Assembly (NCBI RefSeq): GCF_009017415.1
Contig: NC_092403.1
Coordinates: 868,001-932,000, forward strand
From: Aspergillus flavus
Lineage: Eukaryota; Ascomycota; Eurotiomycetes; Eurotiales; Aspergillaceae
Direction of reading: 5' to 3'
DNA: 64,000 bases
The notes under the pieces were generated by a model. It was not told the origin of the DNA, did no database searches, and saw only the letters and a program-made list of their open reading frames with translations. Positions 23,584 to 35,319 of this stretch are shown piece by piece. Numbering within the stretch: the first letter of the stretch is position 1; every line of letters starts with the position of its first letter. The position numbers and the translations under genes were made by a program.

Positions 23584-23775
23584 CAGGTTTGTATAGCAGC
23601 AGAGCGAGCACTCGTTCACAAATCTATCGCTTCGGATTTTAAGGCTGCTCTCACTGGGGCTATCGCTAACTTAAAAGGGGAGTATACAGTCGCTCCGACT
23701 CTAATCTCAAGCCAAGTAGCAGACGCAAATCGAAGGTTGATTGCAGACGCTGTTGTCGTGAACTTACCCTGGTGA
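23584..23775 (+). pseudogene. Aldehyde dehydrogenase fragment (vanillin/salicylaldehyde DH-like)
   Basis: One 63-codon frame reads QVCIAAERALVHKSIASDF, then KAALTGAIANLKGEYTVAPT and ANRRLIADAVVV, before a TGA. It matches the segment around the catalytic cysteine of NAD-dependent aldehyde dehydrogenases (GQ-[IV]-C-M-S-x-ER-x-[IL]-V). The residue before Q is Arg instead of Gly, and nothing before or after continues the enzyme. It is unrelated in wording to the SSADH relic at 14.5-15.3 kb, so two different dehydrogenases have decayed in this window. Confidence 0.6.
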
Positions 23776-24327
23776 GGTCATCTTCACGTAGTCTTGTAAA
23801 TTCCAGTCCTCGCTAGACAAGACAGACTAAATCAACACGGGATAGAATATACCTCAAAGCCTACTGCGGCACCTTGTATTGAAATTGTTCTTTTTATTAT
23901 TGTCCCGTCAATAGTAAGTGCAGCAGGCAGACTTTGTCTATCAAGTGAAAGTTCCAGAACAAGGTGTGTAGGGCGTATCCCACACCAAGAGCCTCAAGTC
24001 GACATGACATGTATTTTAGCGTCGAGGGATCATGGCAATGTTACACATTCTTCGACGTCAAGACGGCTGGTAGATGATTGACCGAGTATGTACCCCGCTA
24101 CCATTCCAGGAGTCCGATATAGACTCCTAAATTGAGCATGAATATCGAGAAAATGTATATTCCAGTCAAAGTACGCGTGGCCAATCCTAATTATACCCAT
24201 TATACATATGCCGTAAATCCGCCAACGCGTTCTGCTTATATCGAAGCCATGACAGATGATAAAAGAAAAGACTCGCTATCATAAACTCCAGTTGTGAATT
24301 TGCCTGAATCCAGGCGTTCCACTCTCA
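23776..24327. other. Intergenic region
   Basis: No gene, repeat or RNA signal was seen between the dehydrogenase fragment and the 3' end of the membrane-anchored protein gene. Confidence 0.5.
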
Positions 24328-25221
24328 TCACTTGTTGTAGGCCCCAGGTGGCAACTCCGCAACACGGTACTCGTTATGACCCATCTCGACCGGGGGCGCA
24401 GCCTGCATTTGTGGTACCGGAGCGTACTGGTAGGCCATCGTAGCCTTCAACTGATCCATTTCTCTTCTTGCAGAGACTGACTTCTTTCTCTCCCAGGCAC
24501 CCCACATCAACGCACTGCCTGCAATGATACCCAATGGGAGACCGAGTCCCAAACCGATAGCAAGCTTCGTTGACTGGTCGTCGGATTTCTCCGGTTTCTC
24601 TGATGATGTGTCATTCCCTGATGAGGTGTCGTTACTATTACCAGCGGGATGAGTGGCGCTAGAGCTAGGAGAAGACGTCGAGGCCACGGATGCCAATGCG
24701 GCGACACCGGGGATAACGGTGCCAGTTGGGACAGGGAACGGTCCATCACCCGAGCACTTGATTCCGTCCGACGAGGAGGAGCTTACGACAGAGCCGCAGC
24801 AAAACTGGTGGTTGGCGATGTCGGCGTTGACAACGGGGTATCCGGATGTCGGGTTTGCGCGGGCTATGTTTTATCATTAAATTTAGCGTCTTTAAGGATG
24901 AGGTTAGCTGGCAACAGGTTAAGGCTTACCACATGGTCTTGCAGCCACGCAATCGCCACCCCAGTTTATGTCGGTGCAACTGCCTCGTGATAGAACCATA
25001 TCGCCGGTGCTTTGGACCCAACAAAGACCGTTTGACATGCAGATGTCATTTTTGTTACAGCAGTGAGTCGTCTCTTTTGTGCTGCAGGGAACGTCGTCGA
25101 TGGCGACTGTCTTTTCGTCGACCATATAACACGTTCGGTTATCCGCTGCTGACGCTGTGCTGGATAATAATGGGACGAGGAGTATTAGGCGAGAAACGCC
25201 GAGAACCAACGACGATCTCAT
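24328..25221 (-). CDS. Secreted, Cys-rich, single-pass membrane protein (hypothetical)
   Basis: 275 aa from two exons, 25221-24930 and 24863-24328. Residues 1-26 are a signal peptide ending STASA. The ectodomain has a Cys-rich part (about residues 31-125) with CYMVDEKTV, HCCNKNDICMSNGLCW, RGSCTDINWGGDC, then FCCGS and IKCSG. A Ser/Thr-rich stalk follows, then one transmembrane helix at about 197-221 rich in Gly/Leu, a basic stop-transfer ERKK and a cytosolic tail of about 54 residues ending ELPPGAYNK. This layout recurs among Aspergillus surface proteins of unknown function and superficially resembles wall-sensor proteins, but I see no WSC domain. A structural role or surface sensing is a guess. 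Confidence 0.82.
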
Positions 25222-26116
25222 TGCTGTTCAACTATCCTTTTCTCGACCGCAAGAAATAATGATGTTATCGTTCAAACCCAAAACCCCGGAGTTCCATACA
25301 ACGGACGAGCAAGAAAGGTAGGGGAGGGAGCAAAGCAGAAGGGAAGTTCTCCTTTTCTCGGTCTTCGTCTGACATGACTGGATCTAAAAGAAAAATGACA
25401 ACGCAAAGGATTGCGACTGTGTTGAGTTAAATTCAGGGACAAATAGGACGAGGCTGGAGGGGTTTGCAGAATTGTTTGCTGCTGGGGCCAAAAAGGGTCT
25501 GTTGGTTAAGTCGGCTGCCGATCGTGCGGCTGTGTCGGCAGTCATCATTTCAATTCGCCATGAAACTTGGGATCTTCATGGAGAGACCCTGTTCAATCCA
25601 GGTGGATATTGCGATCGGTGCATTTAGGCTGACCAAAACTCCTTCGCCAATGTGCAGCTAGTCTGGAAACGGCTAGTTGTACAGTTTCTTCTTCAATCTC
25701 CGACCCTACATTGGCCTGACGTTGTAGTATCAAACCTTAAAATAGTCGTTCAGTGAAAGGTGAAGTGCCACAATATATAAAGCACTGTAAGGAATCTTGA
25801 TTCACAGGTGGTCGCGAATTCCCCACTGGACAGGCGGCTCATGAAAACACCTGTCTATAGGCTGTCGGACATTCAATGAACCATTGAATAATATCTGAAG
25901 AAACCATTAGCCATACTGAGAACATGGTGACGGTGGACTAAACCTAAATGTCACTCTTCACTCATGGCTGACTCACCCGGACCCCGTAGTTAAATAGTTC
26001 GTTATATCTTAGCCTCTCTCATCCTCCAGTCCTTTCTATTATCTGGAAATCGACAGCATTCTAACTCCAGTCTCGCCTGAACCGACAGACACTTTACCAA
26101 AGCAATTGCCACTGAA
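25222..26116. other. Intergenic region between divergent genes
   Basis: It holds the promoters of the membrane protein (minus) and the small gene at 26117 (plus). Nothing else was recognised. Confidence 0.5.
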
Positions 26117-26564
26117 ATGGAGAACCCAAATGCGAACTCCCCCAACCCCCACACCGAGCTTATGGACAACGCCGTAAGTAGTAACAATGCACGTCCAAGC
26201 ATTCATCCTACATTCATGTGGTCTCACTGATGGTGTGTATTTCCAGGCCGCCAGAATCCCAGAGGGATGGACCTGTGATCCGGGCTACCTGCAGCGGTTC
26301 TTTCGCCCCGGAACCGGGCGACGGGATATGGCCCAGTACTACGGGCTGACTGACCCCACACTGGTACTCATGGAGACTCCTGATACCGGTTCAATGGGGT
26401 ACATTATCTTTTCTGGAGGACGGTACTACGGTGGGGATTTGATGTCAGACTATATGTTCGAGATCACAAGGCCTACGACCTTCCCTGAAATTCTACGCGC
26501 CATTGATGAACAGGACTTTCGAGGTCTCAGAAAGAAGAAAATCAAACCTGCGATGGAAGAATGA
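26117..26564 (+). CDS. Small hypothetical protein (124 aa)
   Basis: Two exons (26117-26173 and 26247-26564) with a GTAAGT donor and a TTTCCAG acceptor give 124 aa. The first 19 residues are Asn/Pro-rich. The rest is soluble, with aromatic and glycine-rich stretches (GYIIFSGGRYYGG, MFEITRPTTFPEILRAIDEQ) and a basic tail KKKIKPAMEE. No signal peptide, membrane helix or known motif is present. The clean splice and ATG support a real gene; the family is unknown to me. Confidence 0.6.
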
Positions 26565-27907
26565 ATGTATATCCTAAATGGTATAACGTGGCAGATCGCT
26601 CCTGCCGGAACGGGCAGTAAGAACGAATCATAATATTCTATCCCACACAAAGCAATGTAATATAGTAGTATCTAAGTAGCATATTATTCAGCTATTCGGA
26701 GGACCATCTCAGAATGTCTGAACAGCTTCTGCCGTGGCTAAATGGCCAGTTTGACTTTCGGCTGGCGTATACATACAGTCACAACCAAGTCGTTGCGAGC
26801 TTGCAAGCCATCGTAGATAACCCCGGGGTACACGGGGTCCCCTCCGAAAATGTACCAGACCTGGTGTTAATACACCAGGATATATGCACGCTTCGGTAAG
26901 CTACTGAGATGTATGAAGCAGGGGGGCTTTGAATATCACTGACTCAATGCCATGGAAGCACCCCCGATGGCCCCGACTACCTCACTCCCCCTCCTCCACA
27001 AAACATCTACCGGGCCGGGAGCTCTAACTGGCCTCATTCAATCTCCAGTATTGAGCTTCGAACATCGGTGTATGACGGGCTCCCGTACTGGGCTCTGCCA
27101 GATCTCCTTGGGCTCTTCCTGAGCAAACTAGGCAGGGCTCCTGTTGGAGCAACTAAGCGCAATTTTTACCTTCCCCTCGCCGCTGTCTTCGGACAGTGGT
27201 GCGCCAAGCTGATCGTGGTGCGCCTGAGATATACCCCTAGGGTGTACCAATGTAGCTGGACCGATGGAGGGGAGTTTTGCCTTGGAGCTTCGAGAGGAGG
27301 ATTTGCCGTCGGTCCAGAGTTGGGATCTTGGCTGGCCGTGGTGGACCGAGCTCGGTATGGGCTTGTGAGGTCGGAGTTGCTGTCGCTCCAAAATTTTTCC
27401 CAGGTCTGGACACCCACGATACGACAGAGAGGGAGATATGGATGGCCTTTCGGTCGCTGTGGGGAGACATATCCTTTTCGTAGGCTGCTGATGAATCGCG
27501 ATTCTAACGAGGCACAGCGAGTGTCTGGGCTGGCTCTGAGCAACGACTATATCCAAACCGCACCTGTTTACGATGATACACTCTCTGGGGATATCTGGCA
27601 GAGCCTGTGGGATCCATGCGCCAACTGCCAAGTACTTATCCGCATTCACGGGGGGCAGCTCACTAATTTCCACCGCTGGACTGGAAGCGCAGGCGCCCCA
27701 CCCTGATTGTTGGATCGACGGCCAGTCGGCTCGCAGAAGACCTTGGACATGTCTCGAAAAGGTCCCACCTGTACCTATTGACCAGGTCAGGCGTCTTGAG
27801 GGTGAAGGGAAGAAAATACCGGATCCCGGTAGGGGCCTCACTCCTTCGCTGGAGTCTGGGAGCCATCCTTTGCGGCCTGACACACCCAAAGGACCTACCA
27901 CCGTCTA
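26565..27907. other. GC-rich stretch with overlapping open frames, no supported gene
   Basis: From about 26940 the base composition becomes clearly GC-richer than the neighbours. Long frames at 27068-27706 (plus) and 27128-27901 (minus) overlap, start at GTG-like codons and match no known family. A 61-codon ATG frame at 26714 is also unsupported. The compositional step suggests inserted DNA, probably a decayed repeat element. Confidence 0.45.
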
Positions 27908-28232
27908 GCGGAATAGAAACCGCGTTACCAAACTCCGAAGGGAAACGTTGAAAACCGGGTGGTCCTGACACAGCCACTGACATCGACAACCTGGATATGT
28001 TGCTGAAATGTCCCGCGGAAAGAAAACCGTCGTCATGAAACTCCGAAGGAAAACGTAGGGAAAACCGGGTGGCTCTAACAAAGCCACTGTCACAACCTGG
28101 ATATGTTGTTAAAATGTCCCGCGGAAAGCAAACCGTCGTCAAGAAACTCCGAAGGAAAACGTAGGGAAAACCGGGTGGCTCTAACACAGCCACTGACAGC
28201 GACAACCTTGGGCATGTTGTTAAAAGGCCTTC
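27908..28232 (+). repeat. Tandem repeat, about 106-108 bp unit, nearly three copies
   Basis: The anchor AACTCCGAAG starts at 27931, 28039 and 28145 (spacings 108 and 106). Each copy contains AAAACCGGGTGG, a CACAGCCACTG-like segment, CAACCTGGATATGTTG and CCGCGGAAAGAAAACCGTCG or close variants. The third copy breaks off after a variant of the ATGTTGTTAAAA segment. A degenerate partial unit precedes the first anchor. Copies differ by scattered substitutions and small gaps, so the array is not recent. Confidence 0.85.
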
Positions 28233-30602
28233 CCCCGCTGGGGACCCCGACTTGTTCACACCCATGTGCGTCTAGACGCTACGGTGTCGGGGATCAGTAA
28301 CCTTTCGCCCTTCTATAGCTGAAAGCTTTGCAGCAGAAAAAGGAAACATTCAATTGCGAAAGGTGAAGCCAACGTGAACGACCCATATGCCAGCTGGCTC
28401 GGCCCATCAAATCAAACGTTCCGTCTGCCTGTTAGCAACGATGCGTCCGCTACCAACCAGCCTGCTGTCCCGCCGTCTCCATTCTTGCCCAGGTCTGCGA
28501 GAAACAAGTTTAAACTATTCCAAACCACTCGTGTCATATCTCTTTCATTGTGTCTTGGATTCTCCATAACGTGATGTGTCGCAAGGTTCCGCAAGGTCAA
28601 CCTAGAAATCTGCCAATTAGGTACTTGCGATGGTTACCTACCTGGGGACCACATCCATCCATATCAACTATATCGTGTCATATCGCTTCTAGAATGTCCG
28701 CGCTGTCAACATTTGGCGTGGGACGAGACCATTCAATCTCTTATCGACAAAATCGCTCCCGTATAGACTTCCTCAGACAATGTCCAAGCCCATACCCAGC
28801 CCGAAGTTATAGGGATATCCTAAGCCAATTCGGCATTGGGCCCAGTTGTCACTATCCAGCTTTGAGAGAGCTCAAAATCTGGGGAATAATGTTAAGCGTG
28901 TTGCCACTCGGCCAAAATACCTTTGGTATTTGGTCGTGCCTCCAACCGAATAATACGGCCAACAAATAATAATCAGCGAAGGCTGATCACCGAATACGTG
29001 TCGGTGGGCTTTGCCTTTAGCCGCAGTTACATTTTTATCGGTGGTCGTTGTTGCTAAGCTCCTTCTTGGTTGGAGTACAGCATGGGCTGTAGACGGCTTC
29101 TTTGTCGCGCTGGCGATGCTTGCCTCCATGTGGACTACTTATATGAGAAGCTGAAATCGCTATACGGATCACCTAAACCCCCGAGTGTTAGTGTAGTGAG
29201 GCTCCGTGCGAAGCCAGGCATAGTTCATCAGGGTAGGTGGAGAAGCCTGATAGTGAATCGTGCTTCTTGTTCTGAAAGATTGGTATCGGGGTTACTGCAC
29301 CAGAGAGAGTCCTGTTACATGACCCTGCAAAGTCTCAGCGACTGAACAACTCCTAAGTGATTTCGAGATGGCCCACTCTGAAAAATGCAGCCCTGCTACA
29401 TGGACGCCACTTTCCCTACCGCCCACTATCCCCGAGAAAACAGGGCTCTTTGAGATTTGACCCCAGCTTGTACGAGGGTAAGCAGCCCCAGCCGGCCAAT
29501 TATCTGTGGCGTCTAGCTCTAATCAGATAATCTACGGTTAGTACTCTATCTACCTCGGTTCAGTGGTGCTCATTCCATGCGATATTCATCTTTGGTGAAA
29601 AGAAACTAACCAGTGGAACTGCATGGCGTCCATTTCAGAGCTCATTGACTGCTGAAGCTTAGAAGGGCCCATCAGACTGTATCCGGTTTGACTTTGGGCC
29701 GTCATAACGAACCAGTGTGGGATAGTTATCCCCAGGCTTCTCTCCCTAGGATAAAACTAAAATACTTCAGCCCGGGGAACGCACTAAAGGGAGAATAGAG
29801 CCCGTGTGGCGAAGCTATCAAGCTCGCACTTTAAAACCGAAAAGCTGAATTTTCTAGTACAAATTTTAACCATTCCATAGAGGCCATCAGCCGGGTGGGC
29901 GTAGAAGGGTGAAAGGATCATTTATTCAATCTATTTGCAATCCCATTCAATTCAAAATCCTAGTATGTAGTAGTATATTACATCTTAATCCCACTCGACC
30001 AAAATGCCAATGACATCCCCAACATTACCTATTTTTAAGCACCTTGTCTCTGTCTAAATTAAAGCTTCATTGCCAATCCACTCACATACTAGACAATAAT
30101 ACTTCACACTAGCTTTGGATCAACAGGGAGCCTCCGTACCAAAAGTATTCTGAGGAATATATAAGTAGTAAAGAATATGATATATACAAAAGATACCGGG
30201 CCTGATAAAAAGAATACCTCGGGGATGTGAACGGGTTTAATATAGATCTTGAAAATATCCGAGCACAAGAAGATTGGAAGATTTAGAACGCTAGTGATTT
30301 AACATAGGATATTTAAATATTGGATTACCCTCGAGAAAGCCCAAGATCCCTGGATCAGCAGGTTGATAGGAGCTTATAAGCACTAGTGATGCTGACTGGG
30401 TAACAGGGCAATATATTCACTCTCCCATATGAGTCCTGGTGTTGTCCCTAGCTCTTAGCCCGCAGAATCTCCTACCAACTTTCTTCCATTATCGCTTCTT
30501 TGTATCTCCTCCCCTCACTTCTTCCCACGTCCACCCTCATCATCAAACGACCCTGTCCCCTAATCTCAGTCCCTCTCCATCATCATCTTCGAATCCTCAA
30601 CA
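28233..30602. other. 2.4-kb gene-poor region right of the repeat
   Basis: It begins with a small hairpin-forming stretch (GACCCCGAC near 28245 with GTCGGGG near 28287). After 29350 it turns AT-rich. Open frames are short and mutually overlapping. No family, RNA gene or transposon end was recognised. Confidence 0.45.
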
Positions 30603-31022
30603 ATGGCCAGTATCATCAAAGAGCGCGACGTCAGTATAACCCCAAACTCCTCAGCGTGCGATCTCAACTAACAGAAACCCGAAGTGCGGTCCAGTTCCCA
30701 TCTCCGCAGATACCCTTGGGGAATTCTATCTCAACGAACTTACTGCGATTGAAGAACAGTACCACAAGCTCCCCGAAGCAGTTATACTGGATGCTAAGTT
30801 CAAAACGAGCTCAGGCGACGTCCGCATCGAGCTCCCTATGGCTTTCAGTGGCCCTATGCTATTTAACTGATCCAATACTGATAACCTTCTGCGACTTATC
30901 TCACTGCCACCGAACGGACCACCAAGGAGGAGAGAAAGACCGCATTTGGAAACATGTTTTCTGAGTTGTCCAGACAAGGGCCCATTTGCAGGTTTGAACT
31001 TACATGTGCGCTTGGAGCTTAA
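30603..31022 (+). pseudogene. Decayed small gene of unknown family
   Basis: A strong start context (CAACAATGG) opens MASIIKERD. After a probable short intron (GTCAGT donor, AG acceptor at about 30681) a coding-like stretch runs GPVPISADTLGEFYLNELTA, then EEQYHKLPEAVILDAKF and SGDVRIELPM, and meets TGA at about 30869. The same frame resumes as SNTDNLLRLIS and, after a one-base shift, ATERTTKEERKTAFGNMF and then CRFELTCALGA with a stop at 31022. The stop plus the frameshift suggest a dead gene. An unusual intron joining the pieces is an alternative, but no good donor/acceptor pair is visible. Confidence 0.45.
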
Positions 31023-31726
31023 GATCGAGTCTATGTAGAAGGGGATTCGCTGGGCAAAGGGCAGGGTTTGGGCGGGACATGCGAGCGCTTCTGTTTACTT
31101 CTATCGTCCTTGATCACGTTTTGTCGATGCCATTTCTCGGATTATTCTTGTGACAATATCTGTTTCTAAGGCTCTAATTTCGCCCGTTCTAATATTTCGG
31201 TATCTCAGTAACCAGAAATGAACAGGATATAAAGCCAAAGCTATGGAGTAGAAAGGGTTTCTGTAAGCTTTCTTTGAGAGATATATATTATAGCTATATT
31301 ACTGGTATCGTGGGCCAGGAGCTCAAGGATGTATAAAAGAAGAGGAGATTCTATCCTATATAGTCCATATTATATTATGTACATGTACTAAGTTTTAAGT
31401 TTAATTATTTCTGGTTCCTGAGATATCGAAGTATCAAACAAACCTAATTTATACGGGATAGAGAGTCGCGAAACAAAACATCTCAACCGGTCAAATCGCA
31501 ATATCGCCGTTAATAGAACAAACTCACTTACTAAACTTTGATAGAATACGGGTTCAGTCTTTCATTCGTCAAGCATTGGAATCAATTCTGGAAACTGGTC
31601 GATCATGTATGGATCTCCCCAAAGGCCACGGAGATTTTGGGAAGGGTGCTGATTTTGGGAAAATGGTGCTGGATTTCAATTGAGGAATAGTGACACTATA
31701 TAATCCTTTACAAGTAACAAGCTGAT
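31023..31726. other. AT-rich flank of the 5S gene
   Basis: AT-rich sequence with TATATATTATAGC-like runs; no coding signal. Confidence 0.5.
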
Positions 31727-31845
31727 ACATACGACCATAGGGTGTGGAGAACAGGGCTTCCCGTCCGCTCAGCCGTACTTAAGCCACACGCCGGGAGGTT
31801 AGTAGTTGGGTGGGTGACCACCAGCGAATCCCTCCTGTTGTATGT
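31727..31845 (+). rRNA. 5S ribosomal RNA gene
   Basis: A 119-nt sequence begins ACATACGACCATAGGGTGTG and ends GTTGTATGT, so the ends pair as in 5S rRNA. It carries the internal control region (GTACTTAAGCCACACGCC, then GGGTGGGTGACC) typical of filamentous ascomycetes. A T-rich stop, TCTTTCTTTTT, follows. In these fungi 5S genes are dispersed single units transcribed by RNA polymerase III, which agrees with this isolated position. No disabling change is seen. Confidence 0.96.
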
Positions 31846-32560
31846 ATCTTTCTTTTTGCGTTGTCGATTGAATAGATGCGGCTATCTTTCTGGCTTGTGC
31901 CGTACTACTGTAGACAGGTATCGATGTACGAGAGTCGTTGTCGCATTGTCATTGCACTACATGTTGAAATGGGATGGTGAAGCCAACAGGCAGATTCATG
32001 CTCTGTAAGCTCAAGGAAAATCTAAATCGAATGAAAAGTTTGGTCAAGCTTGAAAAAAAAAAAAAAAAAAAAAAAAGAAAGAAAGAAAGAAAAAAGAAAG
32101 AAGACCTCATATGTGCGCCGCTAGATATTCTAAACATCAAGGTAAGTTGGGGGAGTTATTTCATATCTCTCAAACTTCCGCTGAACCGTATGCTTCATCT
32201 GGTGCTAATGAAGGTCTACACTGTTCAAAGCAATTTTCGACTGCCCTAAATTCTAACCCATAGCCTCAGCTCAGAACTTGGCGTGAAAGCTTCAGTTCTT
32301 CACGGGTCCCCCTATTTATGCCCCTGGGACTAAGCCAGGAAGGCGACACCAAATTAAGATTCGGTATGCCATCTTGAACTATTTCTAGACTGTGTATAAC
32401 TCTATACTAAACTCTGTAACTGTGAATTTCCTTCTGTAAACTTGCCGCTTTCCCAGATTGATTCCCGCCGATGGTATTATCTCTGACGGTTGAGTACGTT
32501 ATACCACCATATCATAAACAAAGATCATGTCACTCATTACCCGTATATCTCGATCAGCTC
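31846..32560. other. Intergenic region between 5S rRNA and the Zn2Cys6 gene
   Basis: It contains the A24/GAAA tract listed separately. The remainder has no gene signal. Confidence 0.5.
32053..32104 (+). repeat. A24 run followed by (GAAA)n
   Basis: Twenty-four A residues (32053-32076), then GAAA units to about 32104, as in the tail of a retroposed copy or a plain microsatellite. No recognisable element precedes it apart from the 5S gene about 210 bp to the left. Confidence 0.85.
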
Positions 32561-34692
32561 TTAAGAGTATGCTTTGTGCACCATAGAATAGGCCATCCCA
32601 AGACACTCTCGCGACGTGTGAAGAAAAAAGGTGAACTCAGCTAAACTCGGGCTTTCCGACAGTCCATTCCCGGTTGCACATGTAGAAAGGCGGGAGATCA
32701 TCGCTTCCATTAACTCCAGATTGCTCTGAACCGCAGTACTATTAGGATTGTCAAGTACACTTGCGAACAGGATATTGAATGCAGCGAAGATGTAGAGGGT
32801 TACAAGTCTGGTCCTTGTTAGTTTTTCGTATCATGCAAGGGACAGAGAGAATAGAGAATCTTTAGATACCGGATCCCATACGGCCACCACCCGGGGGGAA
32901 GGGCCTTCAACATAAGCGCCGTCTGGCGGGCAGCGCCTACACATGCCGTCTGAGAGAATTCCGTAGCTCGAGACCGCGTAAGGGTCTTTGGGGCCCGGAA
33001 GAAGATTTGTGTCTGATGCAATAAAATAACGGTATTGTGGTACGCACATAGAAGTGACACAAAGGGAGACTTGAGACGGCCGGGTAGTTGGGTCACAAAT
33101 TCCATAGCATGGGAAGGCTCCACTGGTAAGGTTCGTTGAAAACTTGTTAGTTCTAGTTGCAATGCCTGTATAGTGGAAGACTGTTCATGCAGGAACGTCT
33201 TCATGGCCTTTGTGGTGTAGAGAGACGTATATATCTTGTGTCGGATGACGCTTAGACGACGAAACCAAGTTAAGAAATCCATATCAGAAAGACCGGAACT
33301 TTGAGCCATAGACTCGTATACCCAGTCTGGATGGGGGCTGTCTATACCAAGATCGGCTGAGGCATCGCTGGGTGGCAGTCCTTGCCCCGGACGGTATCTG
33401 TGAGAGTTAGTTAGGCTGATTTAATGTGGCCCCTAGCTAGGACCTACAGCTCTTCCATCATGTAACCAAGAGACAGAATGAACATTGGTTGGTCCTGTTC
33501 TCTACATGTAGGTCGTGGGACTGCGGAGGTACCATGGATTCCAAACTGGGAACATGAGCGTATTGCGATAGTCAATAGGTTCTGATACATGGGTGTTTCA
33601 AACCCATTGCATGAAAGAAAGACCTGTCGGGGTAACATTAGCAACCGTCTGATCAAGGCAAGACAGAATACCGTATCACACGCACGATGCCCATTAGTGC
33701 TTGAATGGCCATAAGATCGGGCTTGCGTAATAGAAGCTCTGGCACAGCGGCCATTGCATTCTTGTAGTACACATTCGACTTGGTTCTAGCGCCACTCTGG
33801 CTAGGTTGATGCATGGATCGGTAGCGATAGCCAATTGCCAATGTTATGTTAAGGCCAGCCCACCACGATGGATCGCGCGGTCGCCTTCGCTCATAGCTGT
33901 TATTCAGAAGCTCTGTGAAAGTATTAGGATGGAATAGCGGAAATATGTCTGTCGTATAGGTGAAGAACGTGTTTAGGACTTCAACAGCCTCTCGTTGTGG
34001 AGGTAGTGCGGTGAATACTGGCAGTCGACCGTTACTAAAATACTTGTTCGGAAAGCTTTCTTTTGAAGACAGGGAGTCATTGATACTGTCTCGAAGGGGT
34101 CCGAGTTGACAACCCATCTCACACTGTAACCATTCTTCCCATTGAGCTGACAAAGAATACAATGGCGTTTTACATGCTGAGAGCCATTAGTGATGGGAAG
34201 CAATGAGTTGACAGCGAAGACTCACAGATCAAGCTAAGCCAGTCGTGAAGGAACGTCCTTGTCCATTGCTTATACGCGATGAACTCATTGACTAGCCCTG
34301 CCTCCACCCCAGGTTGGCTTCGGATGCACTCTTTTCGTTGCGCATGGAAGGAGTCGCTCACTCGCACAACCGAAGATTGCGGTCTCTGTTTATTCCGATT
34401 TCTGTAGCGACACATTAGTGATCCACATGGGGCTTTCTGGGCGTGGGACCCAGATTCCTTACTTGATACCAAGACGCCGAGATACACGCGATCGAACCGT
34501 CCGGACGCAAACCGCACCTCGGCGTTCACAAACAGAACACGTAGAATGGTCGGGTGCTGTTTCGCATTTTACTTTCCATCTCCGACAGAGCTCACAAGCC
34601 TATATCTGTCGGTTAGAGCGTGTGACATCTTCGCAGGGGTGCCGTACAATTTGGCGTTGGCCCGGTGTTTCTTCGCTAGTAGTGTTTGACAT
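32561..34692 (-). CDS. Zn2Cys6 transcription factor (candidate cluster regulator)
   Basis: Nuclear regulator, 599 aa. Seven exons: 34692-34648, 34599-34463, 34401-34226, 34176-33686, 33623-33448, 33397-32870, 32807-32561. The binuclear cluster is ACELCRRWKVKCETAP followed by CSVCERRGAVC (C-x2-C-x6-C-x8-C-x2-C-x6-C). It begins directly after the first intron, whose removal avoids an in-frame TAG. A basic linker follows, then the fungal-specific domain: EVLNTFFTYTTDIFPLFHP, LMAIQALMGI-VFLSCNGFE (across a splice), LLTIAIRSCSQFGIHG. Of the alternative acceptors near 33650, only the one at 33624 keeps the frame. It is the left-most gene of the NRPS-like group and transcribed away from it, a common place for the pathway regulator. 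Confidence 0.88.
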
Positions 34693-35319
34693 TTCGCTTG
34701 CCCTTCGGTCCCCCTGCACTAAAGGTTCCATTGTTCAAATTGAATAAAACTAGATAACAATATCGGCTTGCCAAGATAGTGGCGTGAACTGGTTAGAGGA
34801 ACAGAAGGCTGAGAACGAAAGAGTTGAGCCCGGGCATAACTCTAATGGTCCGTAATGCACCATTCGCATGTCATAGGGATTTGTGCTCAAGGCCAAGGGT
34901 CCACCTGTCTGTGGGGACACCGGAGTTCAACATCGGGGAGATCTTACCGTAACATTACACTCCCTGCATAAGAAGGTAACCCTAAAATATGCTTGTATTG
35001 GAGGCTGTCAAGACGGTGCAGGATGGGTCCACAGCTCAATCCCTACTCATCATCTATATTGACTGGCTTCTTTCATAGGCAATTGACGTCAAGGCTATCA
35101 TTCTTTTGATGACATCAAGACATAAGCTGTACACAACTAAATAGAGCACCAATAAGTGTCTTTATTCATCACAGTATGCCACCTTTACCAATTATATATA
35201 TATTTCTATTGGAATAGATCTGTGTTCGTTCCTAGCTATACAAGAACACAAAAGGGTTGTGCCACTGTCACAGCTTAGTTGTAATGCACCACCAAATGAA
35301 CTTGTTAGAATACGGCCTA
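34693..35319. other. Promoter of the Zn2Cys6 gene and 3' flank of the reductase gene
   Basis: 627 bp without coding signal. The minus-strand promoter of the regulator must lie near 34700-34900. Confidence 0.5.

Noticed and set aside
27068..27901. Long overlapping open frames on both strands
   Set aside because: They arise in GC-rich DNA, open with non-ATG codons, match no family and cannot both be real.
27663..28265. 200-codon minus-strand frame across the tandem repeat
   Set aside because: The repeat units are not read in the same frame (units of 108 and 106 bases), as expected for chance rather than a repeat protein.
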